64,000 bases of DNA from Sepioteuthis lessoniana (lineage: Eukaryota; Mollusca; Cephalopoda; Myopsida; Loliginidae). Position 1 is the stretch's first letter. Each line of letters begins with the position of its first letter. The translations under genes were made by a program, and so were the position numbers. Under the pieces are notes generated by a model. The model was not told the origin of the DNA. It was given only the letters and a program-made list of their open reading frames with translations, and searched no databases. The stretch spans positions 80,418,154 to 80,482,153 of the forward strand of contig OY757912.1 in assembly GCA_963585895.1 (NCBI GenBank). The letters are read 5' to 3'. Of this stretch, positions 9,635-21,000 are shown one piece after another.

Positions 9635-10536
9635 CGAGGTGCATACGATAAGTTTCCAGACTTTTTTTGTATGGGCATTTAAAATTGTCATAGACTCTTG
9701 AAAATTCAATATGTTATTGCTGTACATCTTATGAGCTGACTGACCAATTTTTATGATTTCAGGTTCAAATGAACAGCTACAGCAGCAATTGGAATACACC
9801 CTACTAAAGCCTGATTGTCACAGCTGATTAATTTCAAAAATGCAATCTGACACTTTAGAAGAACGAAATGCAATAAAATTGTGTTTTAAACTTGGAAAAA
9901 ATGCTACAGAAACATATGGAATGCTTCAGACTGCTTTTGGAACATCTTGCATGAATTGAGCATCAGTTTTTGAGTGGCATAAGAGATTCAAGGAAGGCAC
10001 GGAGTTTGTGAGGGATGATGAGAGGTGTGGCAGGAGTAAGGAAATCAATACACCAGAGTTGATTGGCCAAAGGTTTAAGGTTAGGGTTACTATGTTGAGG
10101 TTTTAAGGGAGTTTAGGAAGAGATTCTATTGGAAGAGGCCAGCACTTTTCAAATTGGGTCAGTGGCATTTCCGCCAGGACAATGCACCAGTCCACAACTC
10201 CATCCGTGTCACAGACTATTTGATCAAGATGGGCATCAAGACAGTTCCTCAGCCTCCCTATAGTTCAGATCTTGCTCCCTGTGACTTTTGCTTATTCCCT
10301 AAGCTCAGAAGCTGTCGTTATGAGACGATTGAGGAGATGAAAGAGGCTGTGATAAAGGTCATTGACACACTCACACAGGAGGACTTCCATGGGGCCTTTC
10401 AGAAGTTGTTGAAATGGTACAAAAAATGCATTGCAGCTGGAGGAGATTACTTCGAAGGGGACTAGAGTTTCATGTGTGTACTATCAATAAAAGTGCCCAT
10501 ACGAAAAAAGTCTGGAAACTTATTTAATGACCCTCG
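9635..10536 (+). mobile_element. Mariner DNA transposon, internally deleted, copy 1
   Basis: The element has 45-bp imperfect terminal inverted repeats (left from CGAGGTGCATACGATAAG, right ending TTTAATGACCCTCG) and is flanked by TA on both sides, the standard mariner target duplication. Near the left end, 'EERNAIKLCFKLGKNATETYGML' type residues give the helix-turn-helix DNA-binding region. Near the right end, about 103 codons (to 10464) carry the catalytic core with QDNAPVH and, 34 residues later, LAPCD, which is the D34D spacing of mariner. Mid-element sequence containing the first catalytic Asp is missing, and the remaining frame has stops. At 902 bp it is about 400 bp shorter than a full mariner. 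It could be moved only in trans. Confidence 0.93.
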
Positions 10537-11315
10537 TATATCACTATTGCTAATAAAATGAGGCAATTTTATATTTTATATAAAATTTTATTATTTTTGA
10601 TATATCTTAAATTTTCTATTGAATGTTGTAACCTGTTATTTAATAGACTGTAAAGCATTTAAATAACAGATTAAAACATTTTATATTTCCAGCTATTTTT
10701 CAGGCCAGGAGCTTAGAGTGCAAAGCCAAGGTTTGTGGGAGAAGCAGGGTTCTAAGGCTCGGAAATGCTGTACATTTGGCTGATTGCATAAGTCTGATAT
10801 TTCATGCTGAGTATAGGAAATGATGCAATTTCCTTGTCAAAAGAATTTTCTTGAAAAAACGGATCAAAATTGGCGCAAAGATCTCCAACTAACGCCCACA
10901 CAGATGTTAAAAAATAAACAATTAAAAATGGTTTTTAGGACCAATAGGAGGTCTCTAAAATACGTGCCCAAAAAATTTTTGAAAGTCAACGCGTGCGCGC
11001 GGGATCCCCCTTGATGCTATAAAAATACACAATTTTCTAGACAACACACATCAGTTACTCATGCCAACCAGGAGGGATACATACTAAGTGTTTCCTCAGC
11101 AGTGCCGTGTTTTTTTGATCTTCAAACAACGGTGTCATGTTACAATTTCAAGTTGGATAAAGATTTTTATCCACGCTGGTCTCTGGACTGGCATTTACAG
11201 TCATGACTTGATACCCAAATCGCTGTATACCCTTCTACATTTCAGCTCCCAACAAAGAAATAAATTTCTTTATTTTTGTAGCATTATTGTTAATATTATG
11301 TTTTCATTCATTAAC
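10537..11315. other. Spacer with a small CpG-rich patch
   Basis: 'caacgcgtgcgcgcgggatc' at about 10987-11006 is an unusual CpG cluster in a region otherwise almost free of CpG. It is preceded by 'ggatcaaaattggcgcaaag'. This may be an end of an unrecognised repeat. No gene is seen. Confidence 0.4.
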
Positions 11316-11317
11316 AT

Positions 11318-11700
11318 TAGTACCCTACACTGAGTGCTATTTTACTATACCCTGAAATTTTGGGTTAAGTGCTATTTTACTATACACTAAGAACTTCATA
11401 TTTCTGGATGAGCACTATTCTACTATACATGATAAGCCTAATATTTTGTGCTTAAAGAGATTACATCAGTTACAAATAATAAAAGGCATGATATAAAAAC
11501 CATTTACAGCCTTTCTTTTAATGATGGGATAGTTTTAAAGAAAGATGTTTCCTCCCAAATGGGAAATTTGAATGCATTTTATGCTCAATATTTTAAAGAT
11601 TTTTGTAGGCTCAGGCACAGGATATTTGTAGGCATTATTTTATTATACGTTATAAACCCAATATTGCAGGTTAAATGCTGTTTTACTATACACTAATCAG
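11318..11700 (+). repeat. Interspersed repeat E, copy 1
   Basis: Contains repeated words 'gtgctattttactataca' (at about 11335, 11368, 11412 and 11677) and a core 'aataataaaaggcatgatataaaaaccatttacagcctttcttttaatgatggga'. That core recurs at 63120-63200 as 'aataataaaaggctttg...ttttacagcctttttgttaataaatgatggga'. A weaker relative lies at 58615-58770. No protein match. Confidence 0.5.
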
Positions 11701-11939
11701 TCCTTTTGAATGAGTGGGTGCCATATGTAATCAAAATTTGGGAGACTTATTGTTTTGAAATTTACTCAATGCTCCTGGTTTAGAATAAAAGTGATTGATT
11801 TCTGAACTGAAAAGTAAACTGCAGTGAAAAGTGGATCCTTTACAACCACCAAAACTGATCTATACTGTAAGTTTACTATTGTAGGGATGCAATAAGTATT
11901 TCCATTAGATAATTTGGATGTCTAATAGAACCTTGTAGT
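11701..11939. other. Spacer, nothing recognised
   Basis: Short AT-rich stretch between repeats E and D. Confidence 0.5.
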
Positions 11940-12370
11940 AGATCACATGACAGTCACATAAACTTAGTCTTGACCTCTTTCACCTCTGGTCTTTGAACAG
12001 TAATGTTGTTACTGGCCCTGCCTGAGAATGATAAAACCACAAAGCTATCTTACTTACACTTATCAGACAAGCCTTCTTTCATTTTGTATCCCTTCTATAT
12101 ACTGTTTGTTCATGGAACAATATGTATATAATTCAACCATAGGACACATTTATGCATGCTTTTATTTTAATACCACTTGAAGGTATATTGTATATATTAA
12201 ATATAAAATGTTCACAAATGAGATTATCTGATCTTTCCTTCTGTCTATTCAGTGTTGGTATGTCACATTTATACTAATGCTAAAACTGGCCCCTGGAGAA
12301 TGGAGATTCAGCTAAAGTATCTTCCTAACACTAAGCATCCAATACCATGATAAAACATCAAAGCATTTTT
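11940..12370 (+). repeat. Interspersed repeat D, copy 2
   Basis: Aligns to 8340-8790 over its length with roughly a quarter of positions changed, including 'catgacagtcac', 'ctctggtctttgaacag', 'ctttcattttgtatcccttctatatactgtttgttcatgg' and 'gagattatctgatctttccttctg'. Confidence 0.6.
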
Positions 12371-12668
12371 TAAAATCAATCTTGCACTAACAATATATTA
12401 TGCATGGTGATCTGTATCAGGTGTGGTCCATTATCTTTTTACCCCATATGAAAGGAAACAAAGCATAATTTTTTTTCTGTCAAGTATTGGAAGAGAAAAT
12501 TCTATCTAAGGTGATCTAAGACCAGCATTAGTCAATCAAATTATCCCTTAATAATATCTAGCCACATGTTGAGATGATACAGGAAAAACTGAATGTACTG
12601 GGGGTCTTGAAGCTTTACCTCTTCCTGCATATTTTCCAGATTCCCATTTTTTTAAAAATCATTTAGAC

Positions 12669-12991
12669 CAGTGTTTTTCAATGTTTTCTTCTTTGTGGCC
12701 TATTTTTAGTGTAAAAAATTTTAGGCCCTCATAAGCACAAATAGAAATTCTATATAATAGGAAATAGAAAAGCAAAATGCAGTAAAAAAAATATAAATCC
12801 TGACCTATGACAACCCTGTTTATGGTGTCTATCAGTTTGTTAAGTTGTACTTTCAAACTATGGTTCAGCATCAGGTGTAAGTCCCCTTTCTTTTCAATCT
12901 GTAATAAATTACAGTTCTTTGTAAGTACATTTTGTTGCAAAAAACTCCAGGCCTATTTTAAAAATTTCTCAGGCCCACTTGAGAGTCACTA
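12669..12991. mobile_element. Possible hAT-type MITE
   Basis: The left end CAGTGTTTTTCAATG...TGTGGCC and right end GGCCCACTTGAGAGTCACTA form an imperfect inverted repeat of the hAT style (CAGTG...GGCC). The 323 bp interior is non-coding. No clear 8-bp target duplication is visible, so the call is tentative. Confidence 0.4.
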
Positions 12992-13554
12992 AGTTAAACA
13001 ACTTTTGAAAAAAAATCAGTAAACAGAAAAAATACAGCAAATTCTATTGTAAATATACAGATAATCTTCATTCTCTTTGACAAAGATGTATATTAAAAGA
13101 AAAATTGGAGGGAATAAAATTCGATATGAAGTGAGAAACTGGGTAAAATGTTTTTAGGTGGCTTTAGTGTGCAATATTAAACCGTAATTCAAACAGTAAG
13201 TTTAAACAGTAAGTTCTGCAGCTTTCTAGTTTGGATTCTGATTTGAAAAGAAAACACAGACAATAAAGTTTTTAAAAAGGGATTTTGTACAAAGAAACAA
13301 GAAAAAAAAGGGGTAGAAAAGATAAAGTTGTGCAAATTTTAGTGCAATTTGCTGGAACTTATCTGAGAGAGTGTCTGGGAAGCAAAGTTCTTTGAATTTG
13401 AGTATTTTTCTTCTTTTTTTTTTTGTTTTGTCGAAATGTTTCAGAGTTCATTAAATTGTGAGTCTTCTTTAAAGTTCTTTTCAGCAGAATTCTCAGTTGA
13501 CTTTTCTTTCAGTTGTTTAGCTAAATAGAATTTCAGTAGTCAACTTTTGTTTAA
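12992..13554. other. AT-rich spacer, nothing recognised
   Basis: No conserved frame or repeat match. Confidence 0.5.
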
Positions 13555-13790
13555 TTTTACTTTTATTTCTTGGGAAGCTTCTTGCCTGTTTGAGCTTGCC
13601 AGCAATTCAAGAAGCGAGTGATGAAACCCATGAACTGGCTAATTTTTTCTGCCTTCAGTTCGATCCCCGAATTCGTATTTTTGCTTGATTTTGGTTTTAT
13701 TTCTTGGGAAGCTCCATTCAAAAACCGAGTGATGAAACCCATCTGCTGGCTATTTTTTCCTGCCTTCAGTTTGGTCCCTGAATTCGTAGT
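13555..13790 (+). repeat. Two-unit tandem duplication
   Basis: Units at about 13558-13678 and 13691-13787 share 'tttatttcttgggaagct', 'cgagtgatgaaacccat', 'ctggct.attttttc.tgccttcagtt' and 'gatcccc/ggtccctgaattcgta'. It lies immediately before the LTR-like repeat at 13818, and a longer open frame across it is a by-product. Confidence 0.65.
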
Positions 13791-13817
13791 GAGGGTTCAA
13801 TATGTTATATACAAGCG

Positions 13818-14407
13818 TGTGGTAGCAAGAAAAATAAGACTGACGAGAAGATTTAGTTTATTTTGTATATTGAATAAATAAAATAAACAAGCAGATAAGA
13901 TATCTGGCCGGCTGGAGGGGGGTTGTCTATTCAGCGACAAGCAGTTGCTTTGATCTGGTTGGACGGTGTTGTTGGGTGATGCTCTCAGGACAGTCAGAAA
14001 TTCAACTGGCAGGTGACCTCTGTTTGGCCTATTTATATGTTCCCAACTTCAAACACTGGCTCCAGAAAATACTACTTGTGGAAAAAATATGATTGTTTGA
14101 AAAATAGACTTTTTTTTTATAACTGAGAATTTTCTGGGATTTTTGGATAGACTATGCACAGAGCCAATGTGCAGAGCCTATGTGCAGAAGCCACGATTTT
14201 CTCAGTTTGACACTGGCCATTGTTGGGTCAACATCCGGTAGCTGTTATTTTCTTCTACACTGTTGATGTCTGTGGGTCTGTATTTTGTGTTTTAGTATTT
14301 AGGTGTGTGAATAGTTAAGTGGGTGAATCAGAAGAGATTTGATATATTTGACTATAACAAATAGTAGTTCTCAACAAAAAAGAGGAAGTAGGTTTTGGTG
14401 TCCCACT
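13818..14407 (+). repeat. LTR-like direct repeat X, copy 1
   Basis: It is homologous to 17439-18006 in the same orientation, beginning TGTGGTAGCAAGAAAAATAAG in both. Shared landmarks are 'gactgacgagaagatttag', 'ttgtctattc.gcgacaagcag', 'ggtgacctctgtttggcctatttat', 'ttttctcagtttgacactg' and 'gtagttctcaaca'. A TG...CA reading would put the unit at 13818-14376, with the next 30 bp also shared. AATAAA and TATTTAT signals inside fit a solo LTR fossil; the family is unknown and no pol sequence lies nearby. Confidence 0.55.
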
Positions 14408-15576
14408 ATCAGGCATTACTTCTCCCTTCTCCACTCTGGCCAAACCAAAAGCTGCATGTGGTTGGCAAGATTTTTTTCTTAGAAATAAATTTTTATGATA
14501 TTCTTAAATGGATTATAATATATTTATTAATGTTAATGTAAATAAATTTGTAGCTTATTCATGCTAATGTTGGGATAACTTTCTTAATTAGTATATACTG
14601 TGCTGGACTGATTGTAAGACCATAATACAATCATAATATACAAATCTAATGCAATGGAAATTAATCTGTAATTCATTTTCATTGTTAGAATGATAAAAGC
14701 ATAAATTATCAGAATTTTTGAGGAAGAAAAGAAAAGAAAAGGAAAAAGAAAAGAAAAGAAAAGAAAGAAATAAAGAAGATAGATACATATGGAAAGATTA
14801 ATAATTAGAGTTTGATATGTTGTAGCACTTCAGAACTAATTCACCTAAGAAATGCTTTTATCATCTTTCAGTCCATTGTATTTCCTAGAAATTTGATAAA
14901 TTTTAAACATTATTGCCTGTGCCAATCATGTGATAGTTTTTCAAAAAGGAATGCTAAATGAATAGTTATGAGTTTTTTCTTTGTATATATATTTTCTCTT
15001 CTGTTATTCAAATAAAACATCCATTGCTATATATATATATATATATATATATACCAATTTTTTCTGAATATGGTAATATACTACTGAAAAAAGTTGGGAT
15101 AAAAAGTACAAAGAATCCTTCACAGCAAGTTATAAAAAATAAAATCTGACTAATCATCACAAACCAAGCAGTTTTTTTGCCAATAAAAGTAAGGAAAGCA
15201 AATTTCATAGGTAATCGTTTCTAGAGACCTTAAAAAACTATAAATAATTAATCTTGAGCAGAAAGTTGGTTTTGTAAAATAGGTCGAATCAATGCAGCCA
15301 AATATTTTAATTTCTATTAATAAAATAAAATTTCTGCACTAATGAGCACTAACCAAGCAATATTTTTCCATGATAAAGAAAGCTGGACCCAAAACACAAT
15401 AATTTCTGGAACCTCTAAAAATTTATAAATAATTAATCCTGAATGATTTTAGCCTTTGTATATCAACATGTCTCTCTATCACATTATCTTTTATGACACA
15501 CATACAAAAGAAAATTTCTGAAACTTTCCCTTTTTCAAACAAAACATTTCTTGGTACTTTTCATTTGATATGGGTG
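14408..15576. other. AT-rich spacer with simple repeats
   Basis: Holds an (AAAAG)n-like tract at about 14724-14770 and a (TA)n run at 15029-15053. No gene. Confidence 0.6.
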
Positions 15577-15700
15577 TCTTGTGTGATGTAATGGTTAGCA
15601 AGCTAGGCTAGTAAATCATAACTAGTAAGTTTCACTTTGATTGGGTACCCCAAACATCCAGCCTTGTGCCATAACTAAGCAAAACTTAGTAAATAACTAC
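15577..15700 (+). repeat. SINE family 1 tRNA-like head, plus strand
   Basis: 'gtgtgatgtaatggttagcaagctaggct' is the A-box region and matches the minus-strand head at 1487-1560. The B box has decayed to 'agtttcactttgattgg'. No body or tail follows. Confidence 0.45.
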
Positions 15701-15984
15701 TTTTCATTTGATATCATTTTTTAGATAAAAATCATTTATCTGAAGTAAAATTCTTTTTTTATTCTTAAAGAATGAAAAAAAAACCCAAAGAATTCTGTCT
15801 GTGATTAATCTATATTTATTCTTAAACCAGAATAAATCTTCAATCATAAAAATAAAATCTTCTGGTCAATCAGCACAAGAAATAGTTTTCAACCAATAAA
15901 AATAAGGAAAAAAATAATCATTAATAGAGCTTTTAAAAAACCATAAATAATAAACCCAGTATTTTTTAAATACAGTTTCAGTTT

Positions 15985-16205
15985 TTTTTTGTTTAATAGC
16001 ATATCAACCTTCATGGGTTATGTAATGCTAAAGCCATCCTTGAAGAAAAACAGTAATGGTGCTACTTGACCCATAGCTAGGAGGAATAAAGGGGTTTAAA
16101 ACTATTTTCAAGAGTATTCATCCAAAAGTGAACATTGGAGTTTGAACTCACTTATATGATGTCCAGCATGTTAACCACTCTCCTGGGGGGACTTCTCCCG
16201 GTATT
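15985..16205 (-). repeat. SINE family 1, near full-length copy
   Basis: On the minus strand the order is complete. There is a tRNA-like head with an A box 'gtggttaacatgctgg' and a B box 'gagttcaaactcc'. The body 'agctatgggtcaagtag...cttcaaggatggc' follows, then the tail 'acccatgaaggttgatatgctattaaac'. It is the best template in this window for the head-body-tail structure of the family. Confidence 0.65.
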
Positions 16206-16765
16206 TTGTGAGTTAGCATTAATATATTTAACTTGGTTTTATGTTATGACAATATAATCTTTTATTACATTCACATACAGCAGAACATTTTATACTTGAA
16301 TATTTTTCAGTTTGAACTTTAAAAATATGTACCCATTAAGTTTATCAACAAAATATTTTATGTATTCCGCATGTGAAACAAACATTTTCTAAATATGTAC
16401 AAGCATTTATGCAACCAAAAACTTGCTGCATTTTTTATCATTCAAACTTTAACAACAAAATCTCCTGTAAGCATACACTCTTTTTTCTTTTTTTTAAATG
16501 TACCAACAAGATGTATAACCATGGTATGATATGTAAACATATTGTGTTTCACTTAAAAATTCATTTTGACAGTTGCAAAGAACTTGCTGCTTACAACCCA
16601 TTATACTAATATGAAGAGAGGAAAGCTAAAAGATCAATGCTAAAACTTTCTCCTCTAACACAACCACAGTTAACTTGCTGTGTCACAAAGCTATGTCACT
16701 GTTGATTTTGTATTCAGTGAATGATCTACAAGTGTGGTTTTAATAAAGCTGCTTAATCATTTAAT
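16206..16765. other. AT-rich spacer, nothing recognised
   Basis: No supported feature. Confidence 0.5.
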
Positions 16766-17255
16766 TTTGTACACATGTGAGTGTGTGTGCTCATAAACAT
16801 ATATGTGTGTGTGTGTGTGTGTGTGCGCTTATGTACGTGTATGTGAGTTAATCCATGTGTGTGTGTACTCATGCATGTGCATATGTGTGAGCTGATACAT
16901 AAATGTGCCGATTGCATGTGTGGGTGTGCTAATGCATGTGTAAGTGTATGTATACGAATACATGTGTGTGTGTGCTCATGCATGTATGAGTGCTCATGCA
17001 CAAGTGGATGTGTGCTCATGCAAATCAGTATGTGTGTACTGATGTATGAGTGTGCTCATGCATGTGTGTGTGTGCTAATGCATGTGTGAGTGAGTGTGTA
17101 CTTATGCATGTGTGTGTACCCGTGCACATGTGTGTGTGCTCTTGCAAGTGTGTATGCACTTGTGCAGGTGTTTATATACTCATGCACATTGGGCGTGTGT
17201 GTGTGTGTGTGTGTATGAGTGTGTGTGCTCATGCGCTTGTATGTATATGCACTCA

Positions 17256-17290
<35 letters not shown>

Positions 17291-17300
17291 TCATTCAACA
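16766..17300. repeat. TG-rich minisatellite
   Basis: About 530 bp of diverged units of the form 'tgtgtgtgtgctcatgca', 15-20 bp, interrupted and flanked by clean (TG)n runs at about 16804-16824 and 17259-17288. Several frames stay open on both strands (Cys/Val/Met on +, His/Thr on -), an effect of the unit. Alternating purine-pyrimidine runs of this kind can adopt Z-DNA. Confidence 0.85.
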
Positions 17301-17438
17301 TGCTTGTCAATTTGTCATTTAAATTTTCATTCAAATTTTTATATTTTAGTAATTGTTTTATTTCTTTAAACTTAACTGATTTGACTGTGAATGTGGATGT
17401 AGTTCAATTAAAATACAGTTTAATTTCCAGTTGTAGCA

Positions 17439-18006
17439 TGTGGTTGCAAGAAAAATAAGACTGACGAGAAGATTTAGTTTATTTTGTTTATTGAATAAAT
17501 GAAATAAACATGTGGATGAAATATCTGGCCAGCTGGCGAGGGGTTGTCTATTCGGCGACAAGCAGTTGTTTTGATCTGGTCGGACAGTGTTGTTGGGTGA
17601 CGGCCAGCGATTCAAATGTCAGGTGACCTCTGTTTGGCCTATTTATGTGTTCCCGATTTCAAACACTGGCTCCAGAAAATGCTACTTGTAGAAAAAATAT
17701 GATTGGTTAAAAAATAGACCTTTTTTTTATTACTGAGAATTTTCTGGGGATTTTGGATAGAGTATGTGCAGAGCCTATGCACAGAAGCCATGATTTTCTC
17801 AGTTTGACACTGACCGTTGTTGGGTCAACATACAGTAGCTGTTATTTTCTTCTACAGTGTTGATGTCTGTGGGTCTGTGTTTTGTGTGTTTTAGTAGTTG
17901 GGTGTGTGAATATTTAAGTGGGTAAATCAGAAGAGATTTGATGTATTTTACTATAACAAATAGTAGTTCTCAACAAAAAAGAGGAAGTAGGTTTTGGTGT
18001 CGCACT
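17439..18006 (+). repeat. LTR-like direct repeat X, copy 2
   Basis: Partner of 13818-14407. A 40-bp piece of it, 'gaatcagaagagatttgatgtattttactataacaa', is present again just downstream at 18016-18055. This shows a local duplication after insertion. No coding sequence lies between the two copies of X except simple repeats and SINE pieces. Confidence 0.55.
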
Positions 18007-18055
18007 GTCTAAAATTGATGAATCAGAAGAGATTTGATGTATTTTACTATAACAA

Positions 18056-18390
18056 TGTTAATGCATGGTTGGACTTAACCCATGATCTCCTATGCTTAGG
18101 TTCCTTTTCTGTTGTTGAAGCAGCTGTTCACACATGACAAGACACCATTCAATGTCTCTTGGCTTCAACTTATACAGTACCTAATGTCTTTGCTTTTTTC
18201 ATAATTCCTAATTTTTTTAATAGAGTAGTGCAGTAAAATTCCTGCCAAATACACTTTCTTTGGCATAAAATCCAACATGTTTAATGCTACGAAAAACAAA
18301 GTTGTTTACACCTAGCCGAAATGACATTCAGTAAATTTCAAGCTTGCTTATAGTACTCTCTTATAGATGTGTTACTATCTGAAACTACAC
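18056..18390. other. Spacer, nothing recognised
   Basis: Unassigned sequence before the next repeat D piece. Confidence 0.45.
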
Positions 18391-18394
18391 ACAT

Positions 18395-18670
18395 CCAGTT
18401 CAGGGAATGCCATCTGTCAAAAACAGCGAGAACTTATCCAAGGCCCTAATATATATATATATATATATATATATGTATAATATGGCAAATATTAAATATC
18501 AAGTGTTCTTATATGTGTAAATGAGTTTATCTTGTCTTTCTTTCTGTTGCATTCAGTATTAGTACATAATGGATATAATAATGCTAATATTGACTTTTGG
18601 TAGATGAGGACTCGACTAAATATCTTTCCGATCATTAAGCATTCCAATATAGGGATAAAGAGTAACTCCT
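18395..18670 (+). repeat. Interspersed repeat D, copy 3 (3' half)
   Basis: After a (TA)n run at 18449-18474, the segment 'gttcttatatgtgtaaatgagtttatcttgtctttctttc...gcattcagt' aligns with 8610-8760 and 12210-12360. Confidence 0.55.
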
Positions 18671-18889
18671 CCCCAAGGATGAAAATATGTTAAAGAACTT
18701 TCTACTTCTTTATTTATGCAAGAGGTATGGACATAGGCACATCCAGTCTAATATTTTTGTAATTTTTTACTGACTGATTTTTTTGTTTTATTTAGCTTGT
18801 GTAAGTTATTTATATAGACTAGATGTCTATTACTTGGTATATTCATGCTTCTGTGTCCATTCTTTTGACTGCAAATCTCAATGTGCACT

Positions 18890-19205
18890 AAATCATGTTA
18901 CCTGTTCTGGGTGTGACACTAAACTGTATTTGATAGTGAGGCTCCACTTCTGGAGATCTAGTGAATGGGGAGTACCTTTTCATAATGAAAACTTCATATC
19001 CACTTTGACCTAGAATGGTAGTACCTGTTATGGTCTCATCTATGGGTTAAACAGATTCATTTAAAAATTATTTGTATTTGATAGGATCAAGTGCAAAAAA
19101 ACCCCACAAAAAACACTCTTAACTTGAAGATATAATGATTCCTCAACCTGTAGAGCATAAAATAACCCCCAAATGGACTAACAGGGCATTAAAATCAATC
19201 ATAAA
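18890..19205 (+). repeat. Interspersed repeat A, tail variant 2
   Basis: Has the repeat-A centre ('gtgaggctccacttctgga', 'gacctagaatggtagtacctg', 'ctatgggttaaac'). It ends with a different 3' part: 'tataatgattcctcaacctgtag.gcataaaataaccccc...ggcattaaaatcaatc'. The same tail occurs at 35270, 39680 and 58265. Confidence 0.6.
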
Positions 19206-19508
19206 TCATGGAATTTGTACATGAGTCAAATTTGTGTGAAACAACAAAGAAAATACAAAACTTCCACTGCATTTCAATGTTAATTATAAATGTTAAAAAT
19301 ATATTTTTGTTTGCTCTATATTTGTATATGTAAAGAAATAGCTTCTGACTCCTGGTATATAGGAATGTTTCATTTTTGTTATTCCTCCCTTCAGCTAAAT
19401 TTCATCATGCTTTTTGTAAAAAAAATTCTAAAATCCCTTTTTTCCATTATAAACCATCATATAATTAAAAAAACCCAGTCATTATTAATATTATTATTAA
19501 TTAATTAA

Positions 19509-20225
19509 TTGAATAATATTAATGATAATAATAATATAGTAGCACAAAACAACGCCATAAGAACCAATCATATCATAGCAACAATAGATAAAATGCAACA
19601 AAATAGCAAATGTAGGTTATGTGGTAATAGAGACGAAACAATCAATCACATAAGCGAATGCAGCAAATTAGCACAAAAGGAGTATAAGACTAGACACAAC
19701 TGGGTGGGCAATGTGATCCACTGGGAGATGTGCAAGAAATTTAAATGTGACCATAAGGACAAATGGTATATGCACAACCCAGCATCTGTCCAAGAGAATG
19801 ACACATAAACTCCTATGAGACTTTGACATACAAATGGATCACCTAACCTTAGCCAGAAAACCAGACCTTATAATAATCAACAACAAAAAAGAGAACTTGC
19901 AAAATTATGGACTTTACTGTCCCGGCTGACTACAGAATAAAACTGAAAGAAAGTGAAAAGAAGAACAAGTACCTGGACCTTGCTAGGGAATTGAAAAAAC
20001 TATGAAACATGAAGGTGACAATTATACCAATCGTGATTGGTGCTTTTGGTACAGTGATCAAAGGATTATTAAAGGGACTGGAGGACTTGGAAATAAGAGG
20101 CTAAGTGGATACCATCCAAACTACTACATTGTTGAGAACGGCCAGAATACTGAGAAGAGTCCTGGAGACTTACTGTCACTCAAGCTCCAGTGAAAGAACA
20201 TCATCTAAAACTGATGTGAAAAACT
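19509..20225 (+). mobile_element. LINE 3' end, C-terminal part of the polyprotein, copy 1
   Basis: The open stretch from 19509 has a zinc-knuckle-like motif CRLCGNRDETINHISEC (C-x2-C-x7-H-x3-C), then 'AQKEYKTRHNWVG' and 'DKWYMHNPASV'. Further on there is 'RPDLIIINN' and 'VPADYRIKLKES' in shifting frames, and 'SARILRRV' / 'GDLLSL' near the end. These match the C-terminus of a non-LTR retrotransposon widespread in invertebrates. An RPD...K arrangement fits a restriction-like endonuclease. Several stops and frame changes are present. It is 5' truncated, as is usual for LINE insertions. The exact clade is not certain. Confidence 0.75.
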
Positions 20226-20264
20226 CTCAAGGAGTAAATAAATATCTCTAAAATTTCTCTAGGA

Positions 20265-20450
20265 TTTTGAGATACAACTGCATAAATTAATCTGGGCCAG
20301 AAGACCTGACCTAGTATGAGTTAACAAGAAAAAAGTTAAGATCTGTTAGAATATTCAGAATAGTCTTGGAGACCAGAGGAGACTTACTGTCACTCAGAAT
20401 CCAGTAAAAGACCACCAGTTACCGCTGGTGTGAAAAATTCTTTAAAAAAT
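20265..20450 (+). mobile_element. LINE 3' end, copy 2 (short)
   Basis: 'ttttgagatacaactgcataaattaatctgggccagaagacctgacct' repeats the DFEIQ...ARRPDL region of copy 1. 'ggagacttactgtcactcagaatccagtaaaagaccacc' repeats its 3' terminus. Most of the sequence between is absent. Confidence 0.6.
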
Positions 20451-20457
20451 AAAAATA

Positions 20458-20745
20458 ATAATTGGGTTTTGCCAGAGAACTAAGAAGAAAGCTGCAGAAG
20501 GGGAGGATGACGATGATACAAATTGTAGTTGAGGTACTTGGAATGGTCCCCAAGGGCTTCAAGAATGGATTGGAGGAATTGGAAATCAGAAGAAGAATCG
20601 AGACTACAAAATTGTTGAGATCGGCCAGAATACTGAGAAGAGTCCAGGGTACCAGAGGAGACTTGCTGTCACTCTGATTCCGATGAAAGACCACCGGCTA
20701 ACGCTGTTAGGAAAAACTCGAAAAGAGTAAAATAACAATGATGAT
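20458..20745 (+). mobile_element. LINE 3' end, copy 3
   Basis: An open stretch reads 'ARELRRKLQKGRM', 'VLGMVPKGFKNGLEELEI', 'RRIETTKLLRSARILRRV' and 'TRGDLLSL', the last 70 or so residues of the same LINE protein. The 3' UTR piece 'gaaagaccaccggctaacgctgtt' follows. It retains this region better than copies 1 and 2. Confidence 0.7.
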
Positions 20746-21000
20746 GTGCATGTGGCTCAAACAAAGAGAAAGAAAAATTAACTTGTGATGATAATTTTAC
20801 AAGTGTCTCATAAACCGCAGTCATTTTAACTTGTACTAAAATTTCAAAAAACTTCATAAGTTTTGTACGTTCAACTTGATAATGTTCTTGAGAACAAAAT
20901 TTTTTTTTTTTACTTGGGGGGAACTTTATTTTACATAGTTAATATTTCGAGAGATGGAAAATTGATATACCTAAAATTTGTCCATATAATTAATACAAAA

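Noticed and set aside
13618-13881. An 87-codon gene
   Set aside because: It spans a tandem DNA duplication and runs into the LTR-like repeat.
16753-17369. Cys- and His-rich small proteins on both strands
   Set aside because: All are translations of the TG-rich minisatellite.
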